NCBI GenBank assembly: GCA_032207245.1
Contig: CM063508.1
Location: forward strand, 115,249,802 to 115,313,801
Direction of reading: 5' to 3'
DNA from: Pardosa pseudoannulata
Taxonomy: Eukaryota; Arthropoda; Arachnida; Araneae; Lycosidae
Length of the DNA: 64,000 nucleotides
Position numbers and translations under genes: made by a program. Within the stretch, counting starts at the first letter, position 1. Each line of letters starts with the position of its first letter. This document shows, piece after piece, positions 34,851-45,947 of the stretch. Below the pieces are notes generated by a model that saw only the letters and a list, made by a program, of their open reading frames with translations, made no database searches and was not told where the DNA came from.

Positions 34851-37775
34851 TATCTGTAGCAATATCTGTTTACTTGTAAACTTAATGATAATACTTTCTT
34901 TAAAACTTATTTGTATATATTTAAAAATAGTTTTATAAGAGAAAGAGTATAAAAGAGGATGAGCTATATAGAAACTTAGGTCATTTTCCTCTTAGTTATA
35001 AATATTTTTTAAAATTTACTCTTCACTTTAAAGTTATTTTCATTTTACTAATGCTTTCTGACTAATTTCTGAATACTGACTGTAGAGATAGGATGCTATA
35101 TTATGACACCGGAGTTAATGGGTTTGAATTCCATTGCTATTTATAGCTTTTGAAGCATAAAAATTAAATACATTTTTAATAAATAATCCAATTTAGATTA
35201 ATTACTTCAGATTAACTATTTGTTAGGAAATCGGATTTAAAAAAGAAAGACGGTCGATTTTATCAGGAGATGATGAATTGGAACTACTGAGATTGTTACT
35301 AAATATATAAGTGAAAAGCAATATGGTGTTTACAACATTATATAACATAACTGTTCTAAAATTTCGATTCTGATGTCCCAACTGTATGACGATACAGTTA
35401 ACTGCAGGTGAAAACTGTATTTAAACAAAGAAATAAACTCTTAAACGGATTTTATAACAAATTTGTTAAGTGATGAAAAACATTCTATTGATACAAGAAA
35501 TGAAGACTTTAGGTCTTAAAGTTTATTAATAAAGCTGGATGATTTAAAAATTAATCTAGTTTATATAAGAAATCTCAAATTAATTTCAATAAACACTGGT
35601 GAATACATCATAGCACTATAATTTTAGAAAAATACTTTATTATTAATCTATTTTGAATCGTGTAAAAACAATATAATTTTCCCACGCTAAATAAATTTAA
35701 ACAGAGATAACTCAGTTTAGATTGACTAATTCAGGATTGACTAATTGTGAAGAAAGTTATTAAAAAAATAATGAATGAAGACAGCCTATATAGCCAAGGA
35801 AATGAAGATCTGGAATCATTGAGTATATTACTGAATATATTGAGAATATTTTTCCCTTAGCTCTACATTCATCGCTATCTAAAAAACACAATGATTTCTT
35901 TTTAAGTTGAAATAGGTATTCAAAGCAATTTAGAAAATGGAGTAGTTCACCCAGTCATATTTTATATAAAAAATGTTATTTGAAAGTCTTATCTGTAGCA
36001 ATATCTGTTTATTTGTATACTTAATGAAAATTAATTTTTTAAACTTATTTAAACATAAAAATGGTTTAATAAAAGAAATAGTATAAACACGGATGAGCTG
36101 TATAGAAACTAAAGTCATTTTCATCTTAGTTAAAAACATTTTTAAAATTTACTCTTCACTTTAAAGGTGTTTTCATTTTAGTAATGCTTTCTGACTAATT
36201 TCTGAATACTGAATGTAGAGATAGGATGCTATATTATGACACCGGAGTTAATGGGTTTGAATTCCATTGCTATTTAAAATAGGTGGCTGTAGAATTGAAA
36301 CTGAAGTGTATGCGGAAGATCGCAACTAATTAGGCTCTGTGTATCTAAAATGGGATAGTCATGTTTACAATCAAACAAACCTTTGTGATTGACTAGTTGT
36401 AACTCACTTGATATTTTTTATGATTTATTTTACTTTTATATACTTAATGATAATACTTTCTTTAAAACATATATGTATATATAAAAATAGTTTTATAAGT
36501 GAAATAGTATAACAAATGATGAGCTATATAGAAACTAAGGTTATTTTTATATCAGTTATAAACATTTTTAAAATTTACTTTTCACTTAAAGGTATTTTCA
36601 TTTTACTAATGCTTTCTGACTAATTTCTGAATACTGACTGTAGAGATAAGATTCTATATTATGACACCAGAATTAGTGGATTTGAATTCCATTGCTATTT
36701 AAAATAGGTGGTTGTAAAATCGGTAATGAAGTGTATGTAGATCGCAACTAATTAATTTCTGTGTATCTAAAATGGGATAGTCACGTTTACAATCAAACAA
36801 AACTTTGTGATTGACTAGTTGTAATTCACTTGGTATTTTTATGATTTATTTTACTTTTATATATTTAATGATAATACTTTCTTTAAAATTTAGTTATGTA
36901 TGTTTGAAAATAGTTTTATAAGAGAAATTAGTATAAAAAAGGATGAACTATATAGAAACTAAGGTTATTTTCATTTTAGTTATAAACATTTTTAAAATTT
37001 ACTCTTCACTTTACAGGTATTTTCATTTTACTAATGCTTTCTGACTAATGTATGAATACTCACTGTACAGACTATATTATGACACCAGAATTAGTGGATT
37101 TGAATTTCACTGCTATTTAAAATAGGTGGCTGTAGAATCGGTAATGAAGTATATGTAGATTGCAACTAATTAGTCTCTGTGTATCTAAAATGGGATAGTC
37201 ACGTTTACAATAAAACAAAACTTTGTGATTGACTAGTTGTAATTCACTTGATATTTTTTATGATTTATTTTACTTTTATATTCTTAATGATAATACTTTC
37301 TTTAAAGCATGTATGTATATATAAAAATAGTTTTATAAGAAAAATAGTATAAAGAGGATGAGCTATATAGAAACTAAGGTGATTTTCATCTTAGTTAAAA
37401 AAAATTTTAAATTTACTTTTCACTTAAATTTATTTTCATTTTACTAATGCTTTCTGACTAATTTCTGAATACTGACTGTAGAGATAAGATGCTATATTAT
37501 GACACCAGAATTAGAGTATTTGAATTCCATTGCTATTTAAAATAGGTGGCTGTAGAATTGGCAATGAAGTATATGTAGATCGCAACTAATTCATCTCTGT
37601 GTATCTAAAATGGGATAGTCACGTTTACAATCAAACAAACCTATGTGATTGACTAGTTGTAACTCACTTTATGTTTTATGATTTATTTTACTTTTATATA
37701 TTTAATGATAATACTTTCTTTAAAACTTATTTATGTACATATAAAAATAGTATAAAAGAACGAGAGATGATATGA
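34850..37775. repeat. Satellite array D, 420 bp unit, about 5 copies (one split off)
   Basis: TTAATGATAATACTTTCTTT recurs near 34880, 36445, 36865, 37285 and 37705, exactly about 420 bp apart in the array. Other shared words are ATGAGCTATATAGAAACTAA, TAATGCTTTCTGACTAATTT, ATGACACCAGAATTAGTGGA and AAAATGGGATAGTCACGTTT. The 34.9-35.13 kb part is separated from the rest by the duplicated superfamily C block at 35138-35830. Confidence 0.92.
35138..35830. repeat. Duplicate of the 21958-22690 block, inside array D
   Basis: From TATTTATAGCTTTTGAAGCA to the GAATATATT words, it follows the order of 21958-22690 with small changes. It is joined at its left directly to a partial array D unit in the middle of TTGCTATTTA, a junction on shared bases. 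Confidence 0.75.
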
Positions 37776-38071
37776 CGAGAATTAAAAACCAAATACTATA
37801 CAGGTATGAATCACTACCCAAAAAAATTTACAGTTGTACAAATTACAGTTCAAAAAAAAGAAAAAACAGTTTATTCCTTTTATCACAAAACATCTTTGCA
37901 ACTCTTAAAAATAAAGCTAACCAAACAGTTAAAACCATAATATGAATAACACAAAATTTTATTAAAAACACTGTTCAGAAGAACACTACACAATCATTAT
38001 CTACAATAAGATAATCTATCCTCTAAGTTCTCAGTCAATACCTCTAGGGGTGGCAGGCCAAGCCTATGGGT

Positions 38072-38490
38072 TGTAGCATCACGCTACTGGAAAACTAATT
38101 TTATTTGTATTTGTTTGTGTATTACTGCTCGCTCTGACGTCAGTCGAACGTGTTTTTACTATCGGGGGGGGGGGGGGCTTGCCTCCATTCTCTCCTCCCT
38201 AACCTCGCCTCTAGAAGACAGAGATAGAGGTGTGGGGGATTACGAGTGACGTCACGAGGGCCAAGCGTCGTTTGGTGTGGGAGAAGACACTGAGAGTTGT
38301 TGTCCGGCGGGAGAGAATGAATGAGCCTTGCCGAGAATGTAAATGATGTAAATATTTGTATATACCAGAATAAATCCTTCTTTCATCTCCACCTCGCTTG
38401 TGTTCGATGTGTCATCGTCATGACGCCTATGAAGAACCCTGCTCTACCATAACGCTACCAAGTTACCTTTTTTAGAGCTGCGACGTTACA
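38072..38490 (+). mobile_element. Solo LTR, 419 bp, with 4 bp target duplication
   Basis: It begins TGTAGCATCACG and ends GCGACGTTACA, so TG...CA. It is flanked by GGGT at 38068-38071 and 38491-38494. The related inverted repeat copy at 40112-40115 has the empty site (AGGT on the matching strand). AATAAA near 38372 and a GC-rich U3 fit an LTR. The internal region is absent, so it arose by LTR-LTR recombination or is an LTR-only remnant. It is not homologous by eye to the gypsy LTR at 10665. Confidence 0.85.
38135..38254 (+). promoter_or_regulatory. Two perfect CRE-type palindromes in the solo LTR
   Basis: TGACGTCA occurs at 38135-38142 and again at 38247-38254, with a G14 run (38164-38177) between them. 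The 8-mer is the known CREB/ATF consensus. Whether it acts here is inference. Confidence 0.6.
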
Positions 38491-38763
38491 GGGTCTTCTG
38501 CTAATCCCTGCTTCTAAATTACGAGGACTCACTTGAGCAAGAAGTAATACTTTCACCAAGGTACTCGTTAAAACAAAAGGCGTGCCTCTTTGCCTTAATA
38601 CGAGTAGCGAATGAATCAACTGTGCTTGGCTTGACCGAGTGGCACAAGACAACAACAACAACAGCAAGATAATCATAAAATGACAAGCTAAAATTACCTT
38701 GAAAACAGCAAACAATCATAAAATAAGTGTAACTTAATTTATTATAAATTGCATTAACTTCCA

Positions 38764-38933
38764 TTTGGTTTGGAGTGCTACAGTCTATTGTTATGGAGCA
38801 CCGAGAGATAATGAGCCCGAGATCCACAGCTTAAAGCCGATTCCAAACAATTGCGAATACCCAAGCTTGAAGCGGGATTTGAAGACACGAACTTCAGTAC
38901 CGAAGAGAAGCATTTTACCCATTCAACCATAAT
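38764..38933 (-). mobile_element. SINE-1 copy, diverged, near full length
   Basis: The minus strand follows the SINE-1 order from the tRNA-like head (near 38933) through GGCTTTAAGCTG to AGCACTCCAAACCAAATGG. Box A and box B are decayed, so it is an old copy. Confidence 0.85.
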
Positions 38934-39119
38934 TCTGCTTCTCCATAAATAATAATTTAGTTTAATTGTTGTTTTGAGACTGTTGTAGTGTAGTGCATTG
39001 CATAGTCATTTCGAAGATATTGATAACCCCAAGTTGCTTTGCATTGCTTTTAATTATAGCATAGTACCACTGTTCTATATTACAATGATCAAAATTAGAA
39101 GAAACGACAAGAAAATGTG

Positions 39120-39120
<1 letters not shown>

Positions 39121-39180
<60 letters not shown>
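39121..39180. repeat. (TA)30 microsatellite
   Basis: Pure TA dinucleotide run. Confidence 0.98.
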
Positions 39181-39184
<4 letters not shown>

Positions 39185-39940
39185 AAAAAGTAAAAGGAGC
39201 ACTCCACGTGCTACGCCTCAAAACAAATTGCCAATGTCCAAGAGAACGCTGCATTCTTTTCCTTCCTTCTTTCGACTCAGGCAACCCTACACTTTTTCCA
39301 TTATCCTGTTCGTTCTTCCATTGTCCTTTTTACAATGTCCTTTTTACATTTCCGGCTCTGCCCAGAAGGACCGGGACTCCAAGGGTGGTCCTGAATCGCC
39401 TCCTGGAAACCAATCACAACTTGGTGAAGTTTAAGTGCACTTATTTTCTCTGGCCACACCACACGCTTCTTGGAGTTGCGAAAAAAACTTGGGCATTCAA
39501 CCCACAACGTGTGAGTGCGGCGAGCTAATCAGTTTCGGAAACCTAAACATAGCTGCACTCTCACAGAGACTACAAAGGAGCTTCTTTCACTTTGCAAAAC
39601 AAAAATAATTGAAGACAGCTAGATGATACAGAGGAAACCTTTCGCTTGTTTTACATTAAAAACATTACGGAATTTAGATTTTTCTATTTATTTTGTACTC
39701 TTCGTAAAAATTTCTCTGTGTAGTGAAGACTAAACAGCTAGGAAAATGCAGTAAGAACCATTTTATTCTGTATTGTTCGTAAAAATTTCTTTGCACAGTG
39801 ATGACCAAATAGCTAGAGCGCTAGTATTAGGACCAATGACAGTGCCCTAGTTATTTGTGCGTCATAGACAAATACTAATTCTGTTGGTACAAGGCTCGTT
39901 ACTGTTATGACTGCTTGTAATCAAGAGCTAAAATCCTCTT
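39181..39940. other. Moderately GC-rich stretch, no gene supported
   Basis: ORFs of about 100 residues overlap in two frames at 39117-39528, but neither has recognisable motifs. 39700-39830 contains an imperfect tandem duplication of ~80 bp (TCGTAAAAATTTCT twice, followed by GTGA.GAC.AAA.AGCTAG). Confidence 0.4.
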
Positions 39941-39944
39941 TGAG

Positions 39945-40293
39945 TTGTTGTTGCATATGACACTTGGTCAAACCAAGCACGATTAATCCGGAGTCTACTC
40001 GTAACAAGGCAAGGGAGTGCGCCTTTCGTCATTGACGATCATCTCAAGAGTTAAAGTACGACTTAAGATCAAGTGAGTCTTCTTAATTTTGAAGCAGGGA
40101 CCAAGCAGAAGACCTAGAGGATTGGCCTGCCACTCCCAGAGGTGTTGATTGAGAACTTGGAGGATATTGTGACCACGAACCTATTTTAAGTGCCCCAATC
40201 ACCTTTAACGAACAAGGCGGATCTTAGGTTTCGAACCTGCAACCGTCCAGTTACGAGAGCGTTGTCTTTGCCGACTGATCTACCGCGGCTCAC
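39945..40293 (-). mobile_element. Candidate second tRNA-derived SINE (SINE-2)
   Basis: On the minus strand the head (40293-40213) has TAGATCAGTCGG (40271-40282), close to a box A, and a perfect box B GGTTCGAAACC (40227-40237). The anticodon-region word CTCTCGTAACTGG recalls a tRNA-Thr(CGT). The body that follows matches 38018-38670, so the family is repetitive. The tRNA-like part does not fold into a clean cloverleaf by eye, so it is not called as a functional tRNA. Confidence 0.6.
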
Positions 40294-40339
40294 TTTTTTA
40301 ATAGGTTTAATCATTCTTGGAATAGGAAAATAGAAACGT

Positions 40340-40402
40340 CTCATTAGCCTTAGTGAAGCTAAAGAGCAGACCGTAGTACTCTAAACCAAACCAAACCAAA
40401 AT
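40340..40402 (+). mobile_element. SINE-1 3' fragment
   Basis: TCTCATTAGCC, GCAGACCGTAGTACTC and the AAACCAAACCAAACC tail match the 3' third of SINE-1. The head is missing. Confidence 0.85.
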
Positions 40403-42300
40403 AGAAATATTAGAGGCATTAGCTTAATATCACCCAGATACAGGCTGTGACATAGAATTTCCCTGTTTGTCGGTGATGGTAAATTAAATTCTTAAAAATC
40501 TTGAATAACCTTAATATCTTGAGAAACAACTGATAATTGTACGCTATATTCTTAGAATAATAAATATTTTTGATCCGTTATAATGATATGAAACTTAAAT
40601 TTCTTTAAAGTGCATTAAAAATCTTGAGTTGTCAAGCAATGAAATATAAATGCAAAAAACAATGTCTTATTATCTGATAAACTTAATTATTACCACGCGC
40701 TTCCTACTTTGGTAAAATTAAAAGTATTTTTGGTAATTTTCAGTATTTTTTCAGTGTATCTTGACAAATTGTTTTTTAGATCCTCTAGTTATTTTTCAGT
40801 GACTGGCAGTGTGAGAACATTTTATTCCATATTAATATATTTCAAACAGTCAACTAGTTTCAGGCTCTGAGAGCCAAGTCACAGAGCTTTGCTTTTAATG
40901 TTTTAGAGAGAGATGGTAGTTCCCTACAACAATTTTATATTTACTAAAGCTACCTTCTATGGCATTCCTAGATTTTAAAAAAATCCACATTTGTGTTACA
41001 CATGAGTAAAAGCCAGACACGCCATACAGTGCTTCCGATCGATTCAGTCTAGAACAGAATTCAATACTGCGCAAATGATGCTCTGTGTATTCTAGACTAA
41101 AGTACTCTCACACAGATGACCTTTAATAATTATATTATTAAAATATTCAAATTTCAAGTTCCTTTAGAGTAAAAAGAGTTTATACATACTTATGAGTTTA
41201 TTTTAGTTTTTACGCGTAAACTAAAACATTTTCATAAATCAAGAAAAATAATGATATTTATTTGTATTCTTATTATATTATTATACTTACGTATTTCTAT
41301 AAAGTGAAAGGACAGGTGGGGTAGATATAAAGTGTTATCATTCTAATAATAGAGCACTATATTAATTTTGTATGCTCATGAATAAAACATGTTTATACTA
41401 AATTAACAAACCAAAAATCAGTTTTCACGATCAAAGAAATTCAAAATTAAAGGAATAAATTTTCAAAATCGTTTCAAAATTCTAATCAGGCAAATCATGT
41501 AAGAGACATTATATAAGAATTAGTAAAAGAGGATTTTATTAAGAACAAAACTGAAAGAGCCAATATTATTCAGCTTTGTTGTTTGGAAAGTAATCTTCCT
41601 CTTTAACTGGAAAGGCGTTTGTTTAATCCCTTTTGAGAGCAAATTTAGCTACATTGTCCAAACAAGAAGGTCTCCAAAGTTTTGCCTCCAAATGCATAAA
41701 GAGAGTAACGGAAGAAAATTCCAAGTGCTTTATCTTTCCCCTATCTTGGGAATTCTGGAGATAACTTAATTTTTTTCGGAGTCACGTATTCCTAGTACTC
41801 CCAAATCAAAAAACAAACTCCCTGTTCAATTTCTAGTATTGATTTTTTTCAGACACGACTTTCTAAGTAGTGATTCCAAAAACTTGTTTTGCGATAACAT
41901 CTCCTTAACCAACATAAGGAATTCGGGAGGCTATTATGAGTTAATTTTTTTCTCCTTTTATTTTCTGTATATTTTTCACAGCCCTTTTTATGTTTCTTCG
42001 CTTTCCCACTCTATTCTGTTGGAGTTGGTCTGACATTTTCATTTGAGTAGAATGGCGACAATATCAGTTAGACATTTTATTTGAATATATGCACTTTCTT
42101 TAACACTACTGTTTAAGATGAAATCTGTTTTCTTGTTTTTAATCAGATTGTAATTTACACGGTTCAATAAAGAATTTTCCATTTGAATTTTTTTAGTTTT
42201 TGCAACCAAATTTTTATGAGTACATATCAGTTGAAAGCCGTATATCTGGAGCTATTCCTTTTGAAACTAGGCCAAACTGTGGTCAAATGCTTGGGGCAAT
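40403..42300. other. AT-rich intergenic DNA, no gene seen
   Basis: Unique-looking sequence without supported coding, RNA or repeat features. Short ORFs here lack any recognisable motif. Confidence 0.5.
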
Positions 42301-42304
42301 ACTT

Positions 42305-42361
42305 TTTCATACCGGCGTCCGTGCGGCATGGCTGTTCGTAGCCATTCGTAATAGGCTTTAA
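42305..42361 (+). mobile_element. SINE-1 fragment cut at TTAA by a piggyBac-like insertion
   Basis: GGCATGGCTGTTCGTAGCC...GGCTTTAA matches the SINE-1 middle. In intact SINE-1 the next bases are GCAG; here, immediately after TTAA (42358-42361), the piggyBac-like end CCCGTTTCCGCCC begins. Confidence 0.75.
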
Positions 42362-42602
42362 CCCGTTTCCGCCCAGCGTCCTATTTATAGGACAGTTCAT
42401 TTTTAACATTATAAATAAAGTTACTCAACGTTTTGCCTCTTCTCTTTCTACCCCCCGAAGAGTACTGGTTTCACCCTACTTATTTAAACAGGTTTGGACC
42501 GGATTGAAGTATTTTTCATCCAGTTGCAAACACTTAAACTTCGCCCTTTTCGTGATTTTTTCTTGCTGAAATTCATTGTAATCGTAAGAAAAGGTTTTAA
42601 AG

Positions 42603-42779
42603 GTAAGTTTAAATATTTTTGCAGAAATTATATTTCAGATATTCTCGCAACAGATATCTTCTAATGTTTTAAAATTATTTTTACTTTTATTAGTTTTAAT
42701 TACAAATTTAATCTACTGTCCTAAAAATAGGACGCTGGGCGAATTCGTTAAATTTTCTGATATTTAGTTTATTTTATAG
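42603..42779 (+). other. Possible 5' UTR intron of the piggyBac-like gene
   Basis: AAAG|GTAAGT (42603) is a good donor, and TTTATTTTATAG|GTG (ends 42779) is a plausible acceptor 9 bases before the ATG at 42789. It would be 177 bp. The inner inverted repeat copy lies within it. Confidence 0.35.
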
Positions 42780-42788
42780 GTGCTCAAG

Positions 42789-43007
42789 ATGTCGCAGAAA
42801 AAAGTTCTTAAACCTGCCGAGGAAGATGTAGAATATCTATTTTTAGAGGAATTAGAGTCCGATATGATTGCTTTGCCACTGGAATGGGATGAATTAACAG
42901 ATGAAGAAGGTTTTGATGACACTGAAACTCTTGACACATCTGTAAGAGACGTTGCAGGTAGTATTGAAATTTTAAATTGTAAAAAAAATACTTCAGCCAG
43001 TCACTGA
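42789..43007 (+). pseudogene. piggyBac-like transposase, N-terminal fragment
   Basis: The frame from ATG 42789 gives about 72 residues. They are strongly acidic, with the pattern LEELESD...DELTDEEGFDDTE followed by a V-A-G-S-I-E-I motif. This resembles the acidic N-terminus of piggyBac-derived transposases. The frame ends at a TGA at 43005-43007, far short of the ~550-600 residues of the family. None of the DDE_Tnp_1_7 catalytic aspartates are present. Downstream sequence shows no continuation in any frame that I can recognise, so this is a truncated, non-functional remnant. Confidence 0.6.
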
Positions 43008-43864
43008 TCCTAAAAGTCATATACTTTATATTGATAATTTTTTAATTCCTAAAATTTTTTAGTTGAATTAAGAAAGAGTGGATTCATAGATCGAGATTCA
43101 TAGAATTATACTGCTTTTAATTTATATAAATTATTGAGTACTATCTTTTCTCTTTTCTTGTTTTTCTAACCTAATTTCTATGACTTATTTTTCTTTTAAA
43201 ATACATCGGTTGGTGACCAAATATCTGTAGCTCTAGCTTTCAAAATTAAATTTTGCAGGATCGAATCTATCAGTCTAGTTGATGAGATATATACAAGGTT
43301 ATTTCTTAAATTAATAAAAATAATTTATGAATGTGCACTTCAGGAGAAAACCATTGGCTCTAGAAGTTGTGAGAACCTTATGCTTTACAGTGTGAAATTA
43401 AATACGAATTCATTTGGATACGAATAGTTAATGTCAGCGAGCAGGTTTTAAAGTGCATCACTGCATGGTAAATCAATCGGAAATCAACTCAACTGGATTT
43501 TGTAACTTATTTGTTTATTTTATTATTATGTAATGCACTGCTTAACTGACTGATTTTAGTTTATTAAATTCAAAACACTGAAATTAGTATTTTTGAAAAT
43601 TTGTTTGGTCAATGGTTTGTTTGAAGGTTTTAGAAAAGAAAAACAAGCTAAGTAGGCCGCCACATTCAGTTAGTCTACACGTTGGCTGTGCTTAGTGACG
43701 GAATATAGCCATTATAAATCAGGAAATTTAGGGATAAAAACAAAAAACAAACAGGAACTTCACGGGGCTTCTCCCTCTACTTAGAAAAAGGACTAGTCCT
43801 CTGAAATACTGTGTTCAAGGAAAAATTCTGGAGTTAATCAAAATATGAAGCTTTCCGTTCTTAA

Positions 43865-44791
43865 GGTATCTGTCTACGTTCGAAGAACTTTTTTCTTTAA
43901 ACGTAGAAACTAGTTCATGTTTTCACATTTTTAGATTTATTTTTTATATTATCATAAAGAATTGCACTTAAAAAATTATTCCTGGAGAGATTTTTATAAA
44001 ATTTCTAAAAAATGAGAAAATTTAGTAAAAAAAATCGGGTTTTTTCAAAAGGTCTAATTTTTTAATAAATAAAACTATTCCAATATTTTTTGATGCAACA
44101 CATTTCTTATACACTGAACTAGTGAATCACCTAAAATCTTTGCTTAATTTACATCTGATAAAAAATTTTAGTCCTTCATACACATTGAATTTTTAACGAA
44201 TTTTCATTTCCTTTATATCTAACTATGAGTGTAACATCATTAAAGATTATCCAAATTTAAAGCTTTTAGGTTATTCACTAGTAAATACTATTAAAATAAT
44301 TCATAATAATTTTCAACAGAATATTTTAAGAACTTTTTGAGAAATCACATTTCAAGTTTAAACATTGTATTAAAAATACCGTTCTGGGAGAAACGCATTT
44401 GAAGTTTATGAAAGCAACTTTAAACTACTAAAAAATTAAAATACATGTTTAAAATTCCCCAAAATTTCTTGCTTCAAAACTTTCTAATTGCCTAGTTGCT
44501 AATTATTAAAAATAGTAGAAAAATGTTTAAACTAATCTTCATGAAAATTTAAAAACTTTTGTCCAAAAAATGCTCTTTAAAAGGCTTTAAATTCACAACT
44601 TCCGGTTCCGAAGTCGCTACTTCCGTTTTGTTTAGACACTGGTGTTTAAACAGCTGTAACCTTTCTTTAAAATGCAGTAGAAACAAAACAAAGCAGATTT
44701 AGAAGCCTAAAAGTTGAAATTTTGCAATAGAGAAATAAAAAAATTATGATTTTTGGCAAAAAAAATGAGGTTTTTAAAGTAGACGGCTACC
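43865..44791. mobile_element. TTAA-flanked MITE, 927 bp
   Basis: The left end GGTATCTGTCTACGTT and the right end AAAGTAGACGGCTACC are inverted repeats (GGTANCNGTCTAC shared). TTAA lies immediately outside both ends (43861-43864 and 44792-44795). The interior is AT-rich with no ORF. The TTAA target suggests piggyBac-type mobilisation, but the ends do not start with CC, so the superfamily is not certain. Confidence 0.75.
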
Positions 44792-45619
44792 TTAAAATTA
44801 CATCGTTATAGCAATCCTCATTTAGTCCTTTTTTATACACATGCTTGCTTGTGACAACAAAATCTGTCTAATTAAGAGATGAATTTAATTTGGTACTTTT
44901 ACATGCTCTAATATTTACCCTTACGTTTTGTCACAAATTTTCTTTTTCACATTACGATTTATTTAAGGTTGTTAACCGTTTAATAAATCTTTTCATATAG
45001 GCTATATTAATGAAGAATATTAGCGTATATGTTTGTGTTAAGACATTTTTTTTCACTAAATCTTCTTCATGGAAAGTGAAAACTTTTTGAATAAACTTTT
45101 TCTCTTTTTTTATTTTTTAATCTTCTTTCATATTTTCTGAAGATGTTTAAAAAAAAAGATTTTTTAAAGAAACCCTTAAGAATATTTATTCAAATTACCA
45201 TGCAGATTTAAATGTATCTAGCATATTAAAAAATAAAGAAAATGAAAATGAAAACTTCCTCTGGCGACGGTAAATGCAGATTTCCTTTAAACCTGGTAAA
45301 AATCTTAACATATTCATGAGATAACATCCGAAGTATCGTGTCGGAGTATTTATTTTTATTACCAAGGTATCTTTCATTTTTAAAGTAAAAAAAATGTATC
45401 TTTTTACTTGTTTGGCAGGGATCCATAAAAAAATATTTTTCGTACACGATTTGGAGCTTAAAGGACGAATTAGAAAAAATTAAAAGTGTTAATAAAAACT
45501 GAACAAAATGAATGTCATTAACGATTTTTCATTAAGTTTACTAAATATGAAAGATTTGCATTTAGGATTCTCATTTTTTTTTCTCTACCGAAAAGATAAT
45601 TAAGTCTATATGCGTCAAT

Positions 45620-45624
<5 letters not shown>

Positions 45625-45662
<38 letters not shown>

Positions 45663-45697
45663 TATATGTATATATATAGATATATATATATATATAC

Positions 45698-45749
<52 letters not shown>

Positions 45750-45791
45750 GTATATGTGTATATATATATATATAAAAGCATATATATATAC

Positions 45792-45845
<54 letters not shown>
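45625..45845. repeat. TA/TACG microsatellite
   Basis: (TA)n with interspersed CG and CATA units. Confidence 0.97.
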
Positions 45846-45846
<1 letters not shown>

Positions 45847-45865
45847 CGTCAGGTGCAGAGGGGAA

Positions 45866-45947
45866 ACGGCTTTAAGCAGTAGGTCCCGGTCTCATTAGCC
45901 CTCGTGTTGCAAAAAGTAGACCGTAGCGCTCCAAAACCAAAACATAA
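45866..45947 (+). mobile_element. SINE-1 3' half
   Basis: CGGCTTTAAGCAGTAGGTCC, CGGTCTCATTAGCCCTCGTG and AGTAGACCGTAGCGCTCCAA match the 5' LTR SINE almost perfectly. The tRNA head is missing. The 3' tail passes into an ATAAATACCTA-type simple repeat (to ~46075). Confidence 0.9.

Larger units (their letters stand above)
38018..38670 (+). repeat. SINE-2-like repeat body, split by a solo LTR
   Basis: The flanks 38018-38071 and 38491-38670 are together colinear with the reverse complement of 39945-40160. Shared words include GGCAGGCCAA, TCTTCTGCT, CCCTGCTTC, ACTCACTTGA and ACGAGTAG. The uninterrupted copy shows where the LTR entered. Confidence 0.8.
42362..43010 (+). mobile_element. 5' end of a piggyBac-like transposon
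   Basis: It starts with CCCGTTTCC directly after a TTAA, the piggyBac target site. An inverted pair, 42371-42395 and 42716-42740 (24 of 25 bases complementary), follows. A piggyBac-type N-terminal ORF begins at 42789. No matching 3' end was found downstream, so the element is truncated or its right end is too diverged to see. Confidence 0.7.

Noticed and set aside
39117..39528. Two overlapping ~105-residue ORFs
   Set aside because: They partly arise from a TA repeat. Neither has a recognisable motif, signal peptide or exon structure.
40213..40293. Functional tRNA-Thr gene
   Set aside because: Box B is perfect, but the acceptor and T-stem do not pair cleanly. The sequence is attached to a repeated body, so a SINE head is the better reading.
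45852..45880. GGGGAAACGGCTTTAA as the missing 3' end of the piggyBac-like element
   Set aside because: The bases before TTAA (CGGCT) still match SINE-1, so TTAA is internal to a SINE. The resemblance to the reverse complement of CCCGTTTCC is short and out of register by one base.
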